This document shows, piece by piece, positions 28,551-36,594 of a stretch of 64,000 nt of DNA. The notes under the pieces were generated by a model. The model was not told the origin of the DNA. It did no database searches and worked only from the letters and a program-made list of their open reading frames with translations. The position numbers and the translations under genes are program-made. Numbering within the stretch: the stretch's first letter is position 1; each line of letters starts with the position of its first letter. This DNA is from MPNO01 sp965200535 (GTDB lineage: Bacteria; Pseudomonadota; Alphaproteobacteria; MPNO01): positions 1,612,001 through 1,676,000 of the forward strand of contig CBDAUF010000001.1 of NCBI GenBank assembly GCA_965200535.1. The letters are read 5' to 3'.

Positions 28551-29549
28551 ATGCGCGGTGTCGTTGTGCGCGAATTCGGACCGCTGGATACGCACCGGCT
28601 GGAAGAGGTCGCCGATCCGGCCCCCGGGCCGGACGAGGTGCTGATCGACATCCACGCGGTCGGCCTCAACTATCCCGACACGCTGATGATGCAGGGCCGC
28701 TACCAGGTGAAGCCGGAGACGCCGTTCGTGCCCGGCCGCGACGCCGCCGGCACGGTCGCCGCCGTCGGCGCCAACGTGACCCATGTCCGCCCCGGCGACC
28801 GGGTCGCCTCGGTCTATACCTTCGGCGCCTACGCCGAACGGCGCGTGGTGCCGAAGGAACGCTGCTGGCCGCTGCCCGACAAGGTCGATTTCGTCACCGG
28901 CGCCGGGATGATGACGACCTATCTGACCGCCTATGTGGCGCTGGTCGTCCGCGCGCAGATCGCCGCCGGCGACGCGGTTCTGGTCCTCGGTGCGTCGGGC
29001 GGCGTCGGACTCGCGGCGATCGAGATCGCCAAGGCCAAGGGAGCCGTGGTCGTCGCCGGCTCCTCGACCATGACGCCGGAGCGGGTGGCACTGATCGAGG
29101 CGCACGGCGCCGATCATGTCATCGACCTGTCCGGGGACAATGTCCGCGACTCGCTGCGCGAGCAGGTCTACGCGGTGACCGACCGGCGGGGCGTCGACAT
29201 CGTGCTCGATCCGATCGGCGGCGATTTCTTCGACGCCGCGATCCGGGCGCTCGCCTTTTCCGGCCGCATCCTCGCCGTCGGCTTCGCCGCCGGCCGCATC
29301 CCGGAGGCGAAGGCCGGGTATTTCAACGTCCGCAACCTGACGATGATGGGGGTCGCCCTCGACCTCCATTTCCGCAACCGGCCGGCGCTGATGGCCGATG
29401 TCGTGGCCGATGTGATGGCGATGTGCGAGCGCGGCGAGGTGAACCCGCAGGTCACCGGCGTCCGGCCACTCGAGGATTTCCAGTCCGCGGTCGCGATGTT
29501 CCAGGAACACCGCGTGCAGGGGAAGCTGGTGCTGACAACCGGGCGCTAG
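28551..29549 (+). CDS. NADPH:quinone oxidoreductase-like MDR-family enzyme
   Basis: Zinc-independent medium-chain dehydrogenase/reductase, 332 aa. It has a GroES-like N-terminal domain (PDEVLIDIHAVGLNYPD, PFVPGRDAAGTV) and a Rossmann domain with GASGGVGLAAIEIAKAKGA. The zinc-ligand pattern of alcohol dehydrogenases is absent. Members reduce quinones or act as enoyl-thioester reductases, so the substrate is open. The ATG at 28551 is favoured over an adjacent GTG because AGAGG lies five bases upstream. A SnoaL-like gene follows 19 bases downstream, probably in the same unit. Confidence 0.88.
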   Translation: MRGVVVREFGPLDTHRLEEVADPAPGPDEVLIDIHAVGLNYPDTLMMQGRYQVKPETPFVPGRDAAGTVAAVGANVTHVRPGDRVASVYTFGAYAERRVVPKERCWPLPDKVDFVTGAGMMTTYLTAYVALVVRAQIAAGDAVLVLGASGGVGLAAIEIAKAKGAVVVAGSSTMTPERVALIEAHGADHVIDLSGDNVRDSLREQVYAVTDRRGVDIVLDPIGGDFFDAAIRALAFSGRILAVGFAAGRIPEAKAGYFNVRNLTMMGVALDLHFRNRPALMADVVADVMAMCERGEVNPQVTGVRPLEDFQSAVAMFQEHRVQGKLVLTTGR

Positions 29550-29568
29550 CCCGGTCCGGGAGGGAAAG

Positions 29569-30000
29569 ATGACGGCGAGCCGCGAGCAACTGAAAGCCTG
29601 GGTCGAGGATTTCACCGAGGCCTTCAACCGCGAGAACATCGACGAGGTGATGGCCTATTTCGCCGACGATGCGGTCTACGACGAGTTCCACGGCGGGCGC
29701 CATGTCGGCAAGGCGGCGATCCGCGCCGCCTTCGAACCGCAGTTCGCCGGCAAGTACGGCAGGATGCGTTTCCACACCGAGGACATGTTCCTCGACGCCG
29801 AGGCCGGCAAGGCGATGATCAGTTGGCTGCTGACGCTGGAGACCGGCGCCCACGCCGGCGGCTGGCGCGGCCTCGACCTGCTGCATTTCCGCGACGGCAG
29901 GCTGGTCGAGAAACAGACCTACGCCAAGACCGAACGCCCGCGGATCGTCAAGAAAGAGGACTCGGAGGCTGTCCGGCGCGCGGTCGAGGGAAGCGGCTGA
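29569..30000 (+). CDS. NTF2/SnoaL-like domain protein
   Basis: A 143-aa cone-shaped alpha+beta protein of the nuclear-transport-factor-2/SnoaL fold. Typical features are the two N-terminal helices (WVEDFTEAFNRENIDEVMAYF), FADDAVYDEFHGGRHVGKAAIRAAF, and the beta-sheet end GLDLLHFRDGRLVEKQTYAK. Such domains serve as isomerases, dehydratases or ligand-binding proteins; the exact role here is unknown. GGGAGGGAAAG precedes the ATG. Its 3' end overlaps the convergent hydrolase gene by 53 bases. It is probably cotranscribed with the MDR oxidoreductase. Confidence 0.83.
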   Translation: MTASREQLKAWVEDFTEAFNRENIDEVMAYFADDAVYDEFHGGRHVGKAAIRAAFEPQFAGKYGRMRFHTEDMFLDAEAGKAMISWLLTLETGAHAGGWRGLDLLHFRDGRLVEKQTYAKTERPRIVKKEDSEAVRRAVEGSG

Positions 30001-30799
30001 CCGCCTCCCCGGTTGCGGCCTCGCGCAGGCCCAGCGTCTCGGCAAGAAACGCCGCGACGGCCGCCTCCGTCCCCGCCGGATCGTCGAGATGGGGGAAATG
30101 GCCGATGCCGGGGAGCAGGCGGGCATCGGCGTGCGGCGCGGCGCGGGCGATGCTGTCGAGTTGTCCGGCGATTCCATAGGAATCGTCCTCCCCGTGCAGC
30201 GCGAGCAGCGGGCCGGCGATCGCCGCGATCTCAGGCGTGATATCCCAGCCGGCCGCGAAGAGTTCGAGCCATGCGGCCGACCATGAGGAGGCGACATCGA
30301 CCGCCTTCGCGCCGTGGAACCGCGCCATCCATGCGGGCAGCGTTCCCCTCGCCGCATCGTCGCGGAAACGCCGCAGCTGCGCCTCGGCAAGCGCGTCGCG
30401 GTGGACATGGGAGGCGAGGCTCACCGTGGCCCGGAGCCCGGCCGGGTTGCGCGCCGCGTGGAGCAGCGCGATCGTGCCCCCGTCGCTGTGCCCGACCGTC
30501 GCATGGTCGCCGATCCCGGCGAGGCGGAGGATTTCCGTCAGCCGCGCCGCCTCGCGCTGGATGAAATCGGCGGGGAAAGGCGTGCAACCGTCCGACCGTC
30601 CGTAGCCGCGCCGGTCGTAGGCGAAAGCGCCGGCGCCGAGCCGTGTGCCCAGCCGCGCCGGCAGGCCGCGCCAGGCCTCGACCGATCCGAGTCCGTCGTG
30701 GAGAAAGACCAGCGTCGGCCGGCCGGGCGCCGGTTCGGCGCACCATTCGCCGTAGAGGCGCGCGCCGTCGACGGAAAGCGCGACCGCGCGGCCGCTCAA
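29948..30799 (-). CDS. alpha/beta hydrolase
   Basis: A 283-aa alpha/beta-fold hydrolase. The oxyanion/strand segment is LVFLHDGLGSVEAW, the nucleophile elbow GHSDGG carries the catalytic Ser, and the C-terminal GIGHFPHL supplies the His. The start is a TTG at 30799 whose last bases overlap the upstream gene's stop (TTGA), so translation is coupled to the HpaB-type monooxygenase. This suggests it acts on a product of that enzyme, for example a ring-cleavage ester or diketone; that is inference. The 3' end runs 53 bases into the convergent SnoaL-like gene. Confidence 0.85.
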   Translation of the reverse strand: MSGRAVALSVDGARLYGEWCAEPAPGRPTLVFLHDGLGSVEAWRGLPARLGTRLGAGAFAYDRRGYGRSDGCTPFPADFIQREAARLTEILRLAGIGDHATVGHSDGGTIALLHAARNPAGLRATVSLASHVHRDALAEAQLRRFRDDAARGTLPAWMARFHGAKAVDVASSWSAAWLELFAAGWDITPEIAAIAGPLLALHGEDDSYGIAGQLDSIARAAPHADARLLPGIGHFPHLDDPAGTEAAVAAFLAETLGLREAATGEAVSRFPRPRAGQPPSPLS

Positions 30800-32283
30800 T
30801 CGCCGTCCCCGCGCCCCTCGTCGAGCCAGCCTTCGGGGATGTCGTAGCGGCTCATCGTCTCGTCCAGGCCCGCCTCGTACTCGTCCCACGGCAGGTGGCG
30901 GTAGCTGTAGCCCGAGACCAGGAAGCCCGGCCCGGCGTAGAATTTTTCGTATTGCGCATGGCGGCCGGCGAATTCCGAGCCGAGCAGGTCCCAGGCGAGC
31001 TTGAGCACCTTCATCCGATCGACCGCGCTCTGGCCGGGCACCGACCAGTAGGCCTCGAAAATCTCGCGCATCGCCGGATCCCTGACCACCGAGATGTCGG
31101 CCGGCATCTGGAACGGCCCGCCGCCCAGCAGTTCGCGCACGGTGTCGCAGATCTGGCTGTAGGTCATGGTGCAGAAATGGAGCGCCGCGTACATGTAGCG
31201 CCGGTTCACGTTGACGTAGCCCGGCGCGTACGCCTCGCAATTCTCGATCTGGCCCTGGATCATCGCCTCGAGCCCCGACAGTTGCGCGGCAAGGTCGCCG
31301 AGCGTGGTCTGCACCGCCGGGATGTGGCCCACGTTGTTCATGTCGGTCACCCGCCGGGCGACCGCGAGGATCAGCTTCATCTTCTCCAGGAAACGCACGT
31401 TCGACTGATGGTTACCCATCACGTGGCTCGGCGAGCGCACGTAGATCTCGCGCGACATCTCGGCGTTGTCGTGGACGACGACGCGCTCCCACGGCACCTT
31501 CACGTCGCGGAAGATGACCATCGAGTCGGTCTCGTCGAAGCGGTAGGCGAGCGGGTTGTCGAACTCGGTGACGGCGTGCTGCTCGAACGGTTTGCGCGAC
31601 CATATGGAGACGCCCTCGGCGCCGAGCGGCACGCCGCAGGTGATCGACTCCTTGACCTGGCTCGGGCCGAGCGGCAGCAGGTTGCCGACCCAGGTCTCGT
31701 TGGCGAAGATCGCCGAGGTCCCGAGCATTTTCATCCCGTTGAGGGTGACGCCCGCATCGTCCTCGTCGGTGACCCGCAGCGTCGGCACCGTCATGCCCTC
31801 GCGCTCGTACATCTCGGGCTTGCGGGCGCCCTGGGGCGGCAGGACGGTGTAGGTCGCGCACACGTCGTTTTCGCGCATGTGCCGGTAGTAGCCGACCATG
31901 TTGTCGCCGAAACCGGGTCCGATGGCATCGAAGATATCCGGGCGCATGGCGAGCCCGGTGACAAAACTCGCGACGTGGTCCGGCGAACGGCCGAGCAGGC
32001 CGTGCGTCCACGAGGCGATCCGGCGGTGGGTCTCCATCCGCTTGCGCAGGTCGTCGCGGGTACGCGGCATCAGGAACCAGGCGCTGTAGCGTTCGCCGTC
32101 CTCCTCGAATGACATCGTGTCGATGTTCTCGGGATCGCGCTTCCTGTCGTACAGCATGGCGAACGACCGGGCGCCGTTGCGGAACGCCGGATGGGTCGTC
32201 ACGTCGTCGACCGGGGCGCCGCCGATATAGACCTTGCGCCCGTCGCGCAGACTTTCCAGATGCTCGCTTCCCGTCTTCAGCAT
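30796..32283 (-). CDS. HpaB-type FADH2-dependent monooxygenase (4-hydroxyphenylacetate 3-hydroxylase family)
   Basis: Oxygenase component (495 aa) of a two-component flavin monooxygenase, acyl-CoA-dehydrogenase-like fold. Family segments include YIGGAPVDDVTTHPAFRNG at the N-terminus, the flavin-proximal region LLGRSPDHVASF, and FANETWVGNLLPL. The ATG at 32283 has GGAAGGG upstream and overlaps the end of the methyltransferase gene. No HpaC-like flavin reductase is visible nearby, so reduced flavin must come from elsewhere. Members hydroxylate phenols, but related enzymes include 4-hydroxybutyryl-CoA dehydratases, so the substrate is not certain. Confidence 0.88.
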   Translation of the reverse strand: MLKTGSEHLESLRDGRKVYIGGAPVDDVTTHPAFRNGARSFAMLYDRKRDPENIDTMSFEEDGERYSAWFLMPRTRDDLRKRMETHRRIASWTHGLLGRSPDHVASFVTGLAMRPDIFDAIGPGFGDNMVGYYRHMRENDVCATYTVLPPQGARKPEMYEREGMTVPTLRVTDEDDAGVTLNGMKMLGTSAIFANETWVGNLLPLGPSQVKESITCGVPLGAEGVSIWSRKPFEQHAVTEFDNPLAYRFDETDSMVIFRDVKVPWERVVVHDNAEMSREIYVRSPSHVMGNHQSNVRFLEKMKLILAVARRVTDMNNVGHIPAVQTTLGDLAAQLSGLEAMIQGQIENCEAYAPGYVNVNRRYMYAALHFCTMTYSQICDTVRELLGGGPFQMPADISVVRDPAMREIFEAYWSVPGQSAVDRMKVLKLAWDLLGSEFAGRHAQYEKFYAGPGFLVSGYSYRHLPWDEYEAGLDETMSRYDIPEGWLDEGRGDGD

Positions 32284-32284
32284 C

Positions 32285-33019
32285 TCACCCTTCCACATCG
32301 CAGCCGAGGAACGTCCGGCCCTGCTGGCGCGCCGCGTCGAGCACCGAAAAGGAACCGGCGGCCGGATCGATGACAATATCGCCGGCGTTGCTCACCGCCG
32401 CCATGAGCGCGCCCTGGAGCCCCACCGGTTTGGCGTGCGGATGCGCCTTCCGGTCGACCTTCTCGTCGACGATGTCCGGAATGGTATGGACTCTCCAGAC
32501 GCCCTTGGCGCGGCGCGGCTTCTTTTGCAGGACGATACAGTATTCGGCCCGCCGCCGCGTGCGGTACCCCATGCCGAACGTCCCCTTGTCCCAGGTCACG
32601 AGGTCGACGACATCGAGGTCCGTGCCGTCGAACCAGCAACGAAAATCCTGGCAGAGGTGGAACTTGTCGATCCAGAGGAACAGGTGGCCGGACGGGATCA
32701 GCGTACGGTCGATGCCCCGGATGAAACGGACGATGGTCTCTTCCGACATCTGCACCAGCGCGGCGCGGCGCCGGCCGCGCAGTTCTCCCTCGTTGCCGTA
32801 CTTGAGCTTTTCGAGCACGCCGCGGTATTGCGGATCGAAGAAGGCGACCGGGACCGCCGCCTCGGGCAGCAGGGAGAGAAACACGAGCCCGTCCATCCTG
32901 AGCCGGGCGTCGGACACCAGCGCCTCGGGCAGGCTGAGGGGCGGCGCCTCGATGGTGCGCTGCCCGGAAAAGACCGTCGCCCCCGGTGCCGTGCCCGTCG
33001 TGCCGGCGGCCCCGTTCAT
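32285..33019 (-). CDS. orphan DNA methyltransferase, beta-class arrangement with DPQY motif
   Basis: A 244-aa amino-methyltransferase-like protein. The catalytic motif IV appears as DPQY at residues 62-65, where most enzymes have (D/N/S)PP(Y/F/W). The AdoMet-binding motif I comes after it (HAKPVGLQGALM, then DIVIDPAAGSFSVLDAA), which gives the IV-before-I order of beta-class N6-adenine or N4-cytosine enzymes. There is no restriction endonuclease or specificity gene beside it. The ATG at 33019 is preferred to a TTG at 33067 that would overlap the VOC gene. Its target and activity are unknown. Confidence 0.75.
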   Translation of the reverse strand: MNGAAGTTGTAPGATVFSGQRTIEAPPLSLPEALVSDARLRMDGLVFLSLLPEAAVPVAFFDPQYRGVLEKLKYGNEGELRGRRRAALVQMSEETIVRFIRGIDRTLIPSGHLFLWIDKFHLCQDFRCWFDGTDLDVVDLVTWDKGTFGMGYRTRRRAEYCIVLQKKPRRAKGVWRVHTIPDIVDEKVDRKAHPHAKPVGLQGALMAAVSNAGDIVIDPAAGSFSVLDAARQQGRTFLGCDVEG

Positions 33020-33050
33020 CGCCCGGCGGACATTGTGCGGCGGAGCGGCC

Positions 33051-33554
33051 TCACTCCGCGGCCGCAACTGTCTGCCGGCCCGCCCGGGCGGCGGGCCGGG
33101 ATGCCTGCGCGCGGCGGAACTCGGGCAGGGTCATGGCCCCGGCATAGATCTCGAAACAGACGCCGTTGGGATCGTTGAAGAAAATCGCGTAGCTGCCGCT
33201 GCCGCCGTCGAGCCCGCCCCCGTCGGGGCCCTGGACATAGGGGCCGTCGATCTCGACCCCGGCGGCGGCGAGCCTCCCCTCCCAGGCGGCAACCGCCTCG
33301 CGGCTTTCCGCCGGCAGGGCGATGTGGTGCAGCCCCGCCGGTTCGGTCTTGGAATTGCCACTCGGCAACCGCCTGCCGTCCTCGAACAGGGCGAGCGAGT
33401 GGTGGCGCTCGCCGTCGAGCGAGACGAAGGCGACCCGCCCCGCCGGCGCCCGGTCGATCGACGTGAGTTCGCCGCCGATCAGTTCGAGGAACGCGATCTC
33501 CTCCTCGAGATCGCGGACATGAAGCCCGACATGGCCAATCGAAAGACACGCCAT
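33051..33554 (-). CDS. VOC/glyoxalase-superfamily protein
   Basis: A 167-aa vicinal-oxygen-chelate protein with two beta-alpha-beta-beta-beta modules: IGHVGLHVRDLEEEIAFLE at the start and LHHIALPAESREAVAAWE in the middle. Candidate metal ligands are the His residues in GHVGLH and LHH and the Glu in FEIYAG. The ATG has GGGGAGG seven bases upstream. Homologues include ring-cleavage dioxygenases, glyoxalases and resistance proteins. Clustering with an HpaB-type monooxygenase suggests aromatic catabolism, but this is inference. Confidence 0.85.
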   Translation of the reverse strand: MACLSIGHVGLHVRDLEEEIAFLELIGGELTSIDRAPAGRVAFVSLDGERHHSLALFEDGRRLPSGNSKTEPAGLHHIALPAESREAVAAWEGRLAAAGVEIDGPYVQGPDGGGLDGGSGSYAIFFNDPNGVCFEIYAGAMTLPEFRRAQASRPAARAGRQTVAAAE

Positions 33555-33651
33555 CGCGCAGCCTCCCCGGTTCGCGGCCGGCCGCGGCCGCCGGCCTGCA
33601 CCCAAGGCTAGCGCATTCGCCGGGCGAAGGCGAACCGCACCTCCCGATCGG

Positions 33652-34890
33652 TCAGCCGGCAAGGGCGCGCCGCAGGAAGCTCAGCAGATGGATGACCGCA
33701 TATTCGCGCACCTGCCGCCGGTCGCCGGGCAGGGCGACGCTCTGGGTGTGCGTCTCCTCCGCCCGGCCCCCCTCGCCGGCCATGACGACCGCCATGCGCA
33801 CCAGGCCCGGCGGGGCGTCCTCGCCGGGGTCGGGGCCGAGCGCGGCGATGCCGACCGAGGCGCCGAACCCTTCGCGGACCTCGCGCGCCGCCGCCGCCGC
33901 GCGGGCGTCCCCCGCGGCGCCCCCGTCCCCGCCGGCGGCGCCCGGTTCCGCCCCGGGCCACCGGCCGACCGTGCCGCCGAGAAAGATCTCCATGCCGGGG
34001 TCGAACGCGGTCAGCCTGGCGGCGGCGAGCCCGCCGGTGAAGGCTTCCGCCGCGGCGAGGGTCCCGCCGGCGCGGCGGAGGGCGGCGAGAACCACCGATT
34101 CCATCGTTTCGTCGTCGACGCCGAAGACCGCATCGCCGAGCAGGCCGCGAACCAGTTTCTCCTCGTCGGCGAGAATGCCGGCGGCCGCCGCCTCGTCGCG
34201 CGCCTTGGCCGTGATCCGCACCTTGATTCCCTCGATGCCGGAGGCCTGGAAGGCGAGCGTCGGGTTGCCGATATCGTCGAGGGCGTCGATGCGGTCGGCG
34301 AGGATCTCGGCGAGCCCCGACTCGCTCTGCCCCCAGGTGCGCAGCACCCGGCTGCGGATCACCGACGCCGCGCCGGAACGTTGTTGGAGATCGGCGAGCA
34401 CGGTGCCCGCCATCATCTCGCGCATTTCGTGCGGCACCCCGGGGACCGCGTAGATCACCTTGCCGCCCACCGGGCAGACCAGGCCCGGCGCGGTGCCCGG
34501 CATCTGCGCGATCGGCCGGCCGCCTTCCGGGATGTCGGCCTGGCGGCGGTTGTTCTCGGTCATGGCGCGTCCGCGGGCGCGGAACAGGTCGACGATCCGT
34601 TGCTCGACCTCCGGGTCGCGGCGCAGCGCCACCCCCATCACCCGCGCGATGACCTCCCGCGTGATGTCGTCCTGGGTCGGGCCGAGCCCGCCGCAGCAGA
34701 TCACCGCGTCGCTGCGGGCGAGCGCCTGGCGGATGCAGAACTCCATGCGCTCCGCGTTGTCGCCGACCTTGACCTGGAAGTGCGAATCGACGCCGATCAG
34801 GGCGAGCCGCTCGCCGATCCACGACGAGTTGGTATCGACGATCTGGCCGAGCAGCAGCTCGGTGCCGATGGCGACAACCTCGCAGCGCAA
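33652..34890 (-). CDS. cinA: CinA-family protein with degenerate amidase domain
   Basis: A 412-aa two-domain protein. The N-terminal MoCF-like domain (GTELLLGQIVDTNS, CCGGLGPTQDD, ENNRRQADIP) is intact and corresponds to the ADP-ribose pyrophosphatase half. The C-terminal half corresponds to nicotinamide-nucleotide amidase (PncC), but the normal AESCTGG active-site motif reads A-E-A-F-T-G-G at residues 281-287, so the Ser is lost. Downstream, an Ala/Gly-rich stretch replaces the usual YSN and TGIAGP motifs. The amidase is therefore probably inactive. Role: NAD recycling or DNA-damage/competence-associated functions in the family. Confidence 0.88.
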   Translation of the reverse strand: MRCEVVAIGTELLLGQIVDTNSSWIGERLALIGVDSHFQVKVGDNAERMEFCIRQALARSDAVICCGGLGPTQDDITREVIARVMGVALRRDPEVEQRIVDLFRARGRAMTENNRRQADIPEGGRPIAQMPGTAPGLVCPVGGKVIYAVPGVPHEMREMMAGTVLADLQQRSGAASVIRSRVLRTWGQSESGLAEILADRIDALDDIGNPTLAFQASGIEGIKVRITAKARDEAAAAGILADEEKLVRGLLGDAVFGVDDETMESVVLAALRRAGGTLAAAEAFTGGLAAARLTAFDPGMEIFLGGTVGRWPGAEPGAAGGDGGAAGDARAAAAAREVREGFGASVGIAALGPDPGEDAPPGLVRMAVVMAGEGGRAEETHTQSVALPGDRRQVREYAVIHLLSFLRRALAG

Positions 34891-34920
34891 CGCGGACCGT
34901 CCTCCCGCCGCCGGTTCGCC

Positions 34921-35553
34921 CTACGCCGCCTGCTTCGCCGGCCCGTGCCGGCCAGGCGAGATCGAGCAGCGGCCGCGGTCGGGGTTCGGTTCGACCTCGC
35001 GCGCGACGATCTCGGCCAGCGCATCGGCGCCGCCGACATAGTGTCCGTCGATCCAGATCTGCGGCACCGTGATCGGCGTCTTGGGGCCGACGATCGGTTT
35101 GACCCGGGCCAGCATCTCGTAGAGCGCCGCCGGCTCGCGCACCACGTCATGGTAGTCGTAGGCGATCCCCGCCTCGTCGAGATAGGTCTTGGCGCGGTTG
35201 CAGTGCGGGCACGTCGCCTTGCCGAAGACCCGGTTGCCGGCAATCGGTGCGCGCTTCGCGTGCGCCTCGATGATCGCCTGGGTCAGGACCCCCCGGTTGA
35301 GCGCCGCGCCCTGGCTGACGATGCGCCCCTCGACGAGGACGATGGGGGCATGCCAGCCGCCTCTCGGCAGCGGCTTCCACCATTCCGACAGCCAGTCGCG
35401 GGTGTCGACCTCGACCGGCACGCCGCCGAGTTCGTGCTCCACCACGTCGGCGATGACGTCGCGGGTGAGCGAGCACTCGCCGCACGGGATCTTCACCTTG
35501 AACGGACCCCATGCACCCGCCCAGCGATACAGTGTGACCTTGACCGGCTCCAT
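34921..35553 (-). CDS. two-domain thioredoxin-fold protein with C-terminal glutaredoxin
   Basis: A 210-aa protein. The C-terminal domain is a glutaredoxin with active site CPHC at residues 115-118 and the glutathione-site pattern TVPQIWIDGHYVGGADAL. The N-terminal domain (about residues 1-95) has its own Cys pair in IPCGECS (Cys24, Cys27) followed by segments compatible with a second thioredoxin-like fold (VPVEVDTRDW, APIVLVEGRIV). The two-domain layout suggests an internal disulfide relay. The ATG at 35553 is preceded by GGGGTGG; an in-frame GTG nine bases upstream is possible. It is divergent from the mini-ParB gene. Confidence 0.82.
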   Translation of the reverse strand: MEPVKVTLYRWAGAWGPFKVKIPCGECSLTRDVIADVVEHELGGVPVEVDTRDWLSEWWKPLPRGGWHAPIVLVEGRIVSQGAALNRGVLTQAIIEAHAKRAPIAGNRVFGKATCPHCNRAKTYLDEAGIAYDYHDVVREPAALYEMLARVKPIVGPKTPITVPQIWIDGHYVGGADALAEIVAREVEPNPDRGRCSISPGRHGPAKQAA

Positions 35554-35736
35554 CCTGTCCACCCCGTTCGGCCTGTCGAGCGGCCCCCGTTTGACCTGCG
35601 CCCCCCGTTCGCCGAAGATGGGCGCGACGCCTCGCCCGGCCGACCGCGTGCGGGGCCGCGCGCCGCCTTCCCCCTCCGCGGGCGGTCGCGACTCTACACC
35701 GTTTCGCGCGCGGCCGGGGCGCGAAAAGGAACCCCG

Positions 35737-35985
35737 GTGCTCGATTCGGTGCCGATCGCTCTCGATGAGATCTACGTCCCCGCCAAGCGGCGCCGGACGC
35801 GGGACGACGCCAGGGTCGATGCACTGGCCCTCGACATCCTGGAAAACGGCCTCAGGCATCCGATCCTCGTGCGCCGGGACGAAAACCGCTACGTCCTGGT
35901 CGAGGGGCTGCACCGTCTGGAGGCCGTCCGCGCCCTCGGCGAGGAGACGGTCGCCGCCCTGATCGTCAGCGCCAGGCGGCATTAG
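35737..35985 (+). CDS. mini ParB-like nuclease-domain protein
   Basis: An 82-aa protein consisting only of a ParB/Srx-type N-terminal fold: a first helix-strand (IYVPAKRRRTR), then GLRHPILVRRDENRYVLVEGLHRLEAVRALGEETVAALIV, which aligns with ParB box I and II. There is no helix-turn-helix or dimerisation domain, so it is not a partition ParB. The GTG start has AAGGA seven bases upstream. Stand-alone domains of this kind are often accessory to DNA-processing systems; the neighbouring glutaredoxin and Mug-type glycosylase give only a loose hint. Confidence 0.8.
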   Translation: MLDSVPIALDEIYVPAKRRRTRDDARVDALALDILENGLRHPILVRRDENRYVLVEGLHRLEAVRALGEETVAALIVSARRH

Positions 35986-36017
35986 CCCGCCCCCGGGAGG
36001 AAACGCCGCAGCGCGGG

Positions 36018-36551
36018 TCAGCGCCGGGCCCGCTCCGCCATGCAGGCGCGGTGCCGCGCGCCCAGGTCATGCCAGAAGGACGGGTTCCACCAGCGGACCG
36101 CGAGGCCGGACGGCGACGGCAGCACGTAAATCCGGGTCTCGCCCAGGCGCATCTCCTGGAGGCCGTATTCGACGCCGCGGCGGCCCAGCGCCGCGCGGAA
36201 GAAGACCTGCGCCGGGCGCTTGGCGGTAAAGGCGAGAATCGCCGGCCGGAACGCCTCGACCTTGGCGCGGAGCGCATCGGCATCGTCGCCCTCTTCGGTG
36301 AGTCCGGAATCGGCGCCCCATTCGGTCTTGTTGATGTCGGTCAGGCCGAGCCCGTAGCCGGGCAGTTCGCGGAACGACGCCGGGGCGAACAGGCGGGGGG
36401 TCAGCCCGGCCTCCGCGAGGATCGGCCAGAACCTGTTCCCGGGCCCGGCGTAGGGCAGGCCGACGCGCGCCGAGACCGCGCCCGCGGCGCTGCCGCAAAG
36501 CAGGGTGACGACGCCCGGTTCGATCACGTCGGGGAGGACGGGCGCCGCCAT
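36018..36551 (-). CDS. mismatch-specific uracil/thymine-DNA glycosylase (Mug type)
   Basis: A 177-aa member of the uracil-DNA-glycosylase superfamily family 2, which removes U or T opposite G. The N-terminal catalytic region reads CGSAAGAVSARVGLPYAGPGNRFWPIL with the YAGPGNRFW signature; YGLGLTDINKTEW follows. The C-terminal SPSG-containing loop corresponds to the strand-intercalating region. The usual GINPG motif is replaced by GSAAG, as in an alphaproteobacterial subgroup. The ATG is preceded by GGAAGG, rather close. It lies just after the class I fumarase gene on the same strand. Confidence 0.85.
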   Translation of the reverse strand: MAAPVLPDVIEPGVVTLLCGSAAGAVSARVGLPYAGPGNRFWPILAEAGLTPRLFAPASFRELPGYGLGLTDINKTEWGADSGLTEEGDDADALRAKVEAFRPAILAFTAKRPAQVFFRAALGRRGVEYGLQEMRLGETRIYVLPSPSGLAVRWWNPSFWHDLGARHRACMAERARR

Positions 36552-36594
36552 TCCTTCCCGCCCCGCGCGGTTCGCCGTCCCGCCGGCCGCCGGA

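Noticed and set aside
26430..29639. 1069-aa - strand frame opposite the flotillin-like and MDR genes
   Set aside because: Mirror of the coiled-coil coding sequence; no motif and no ribosome site.
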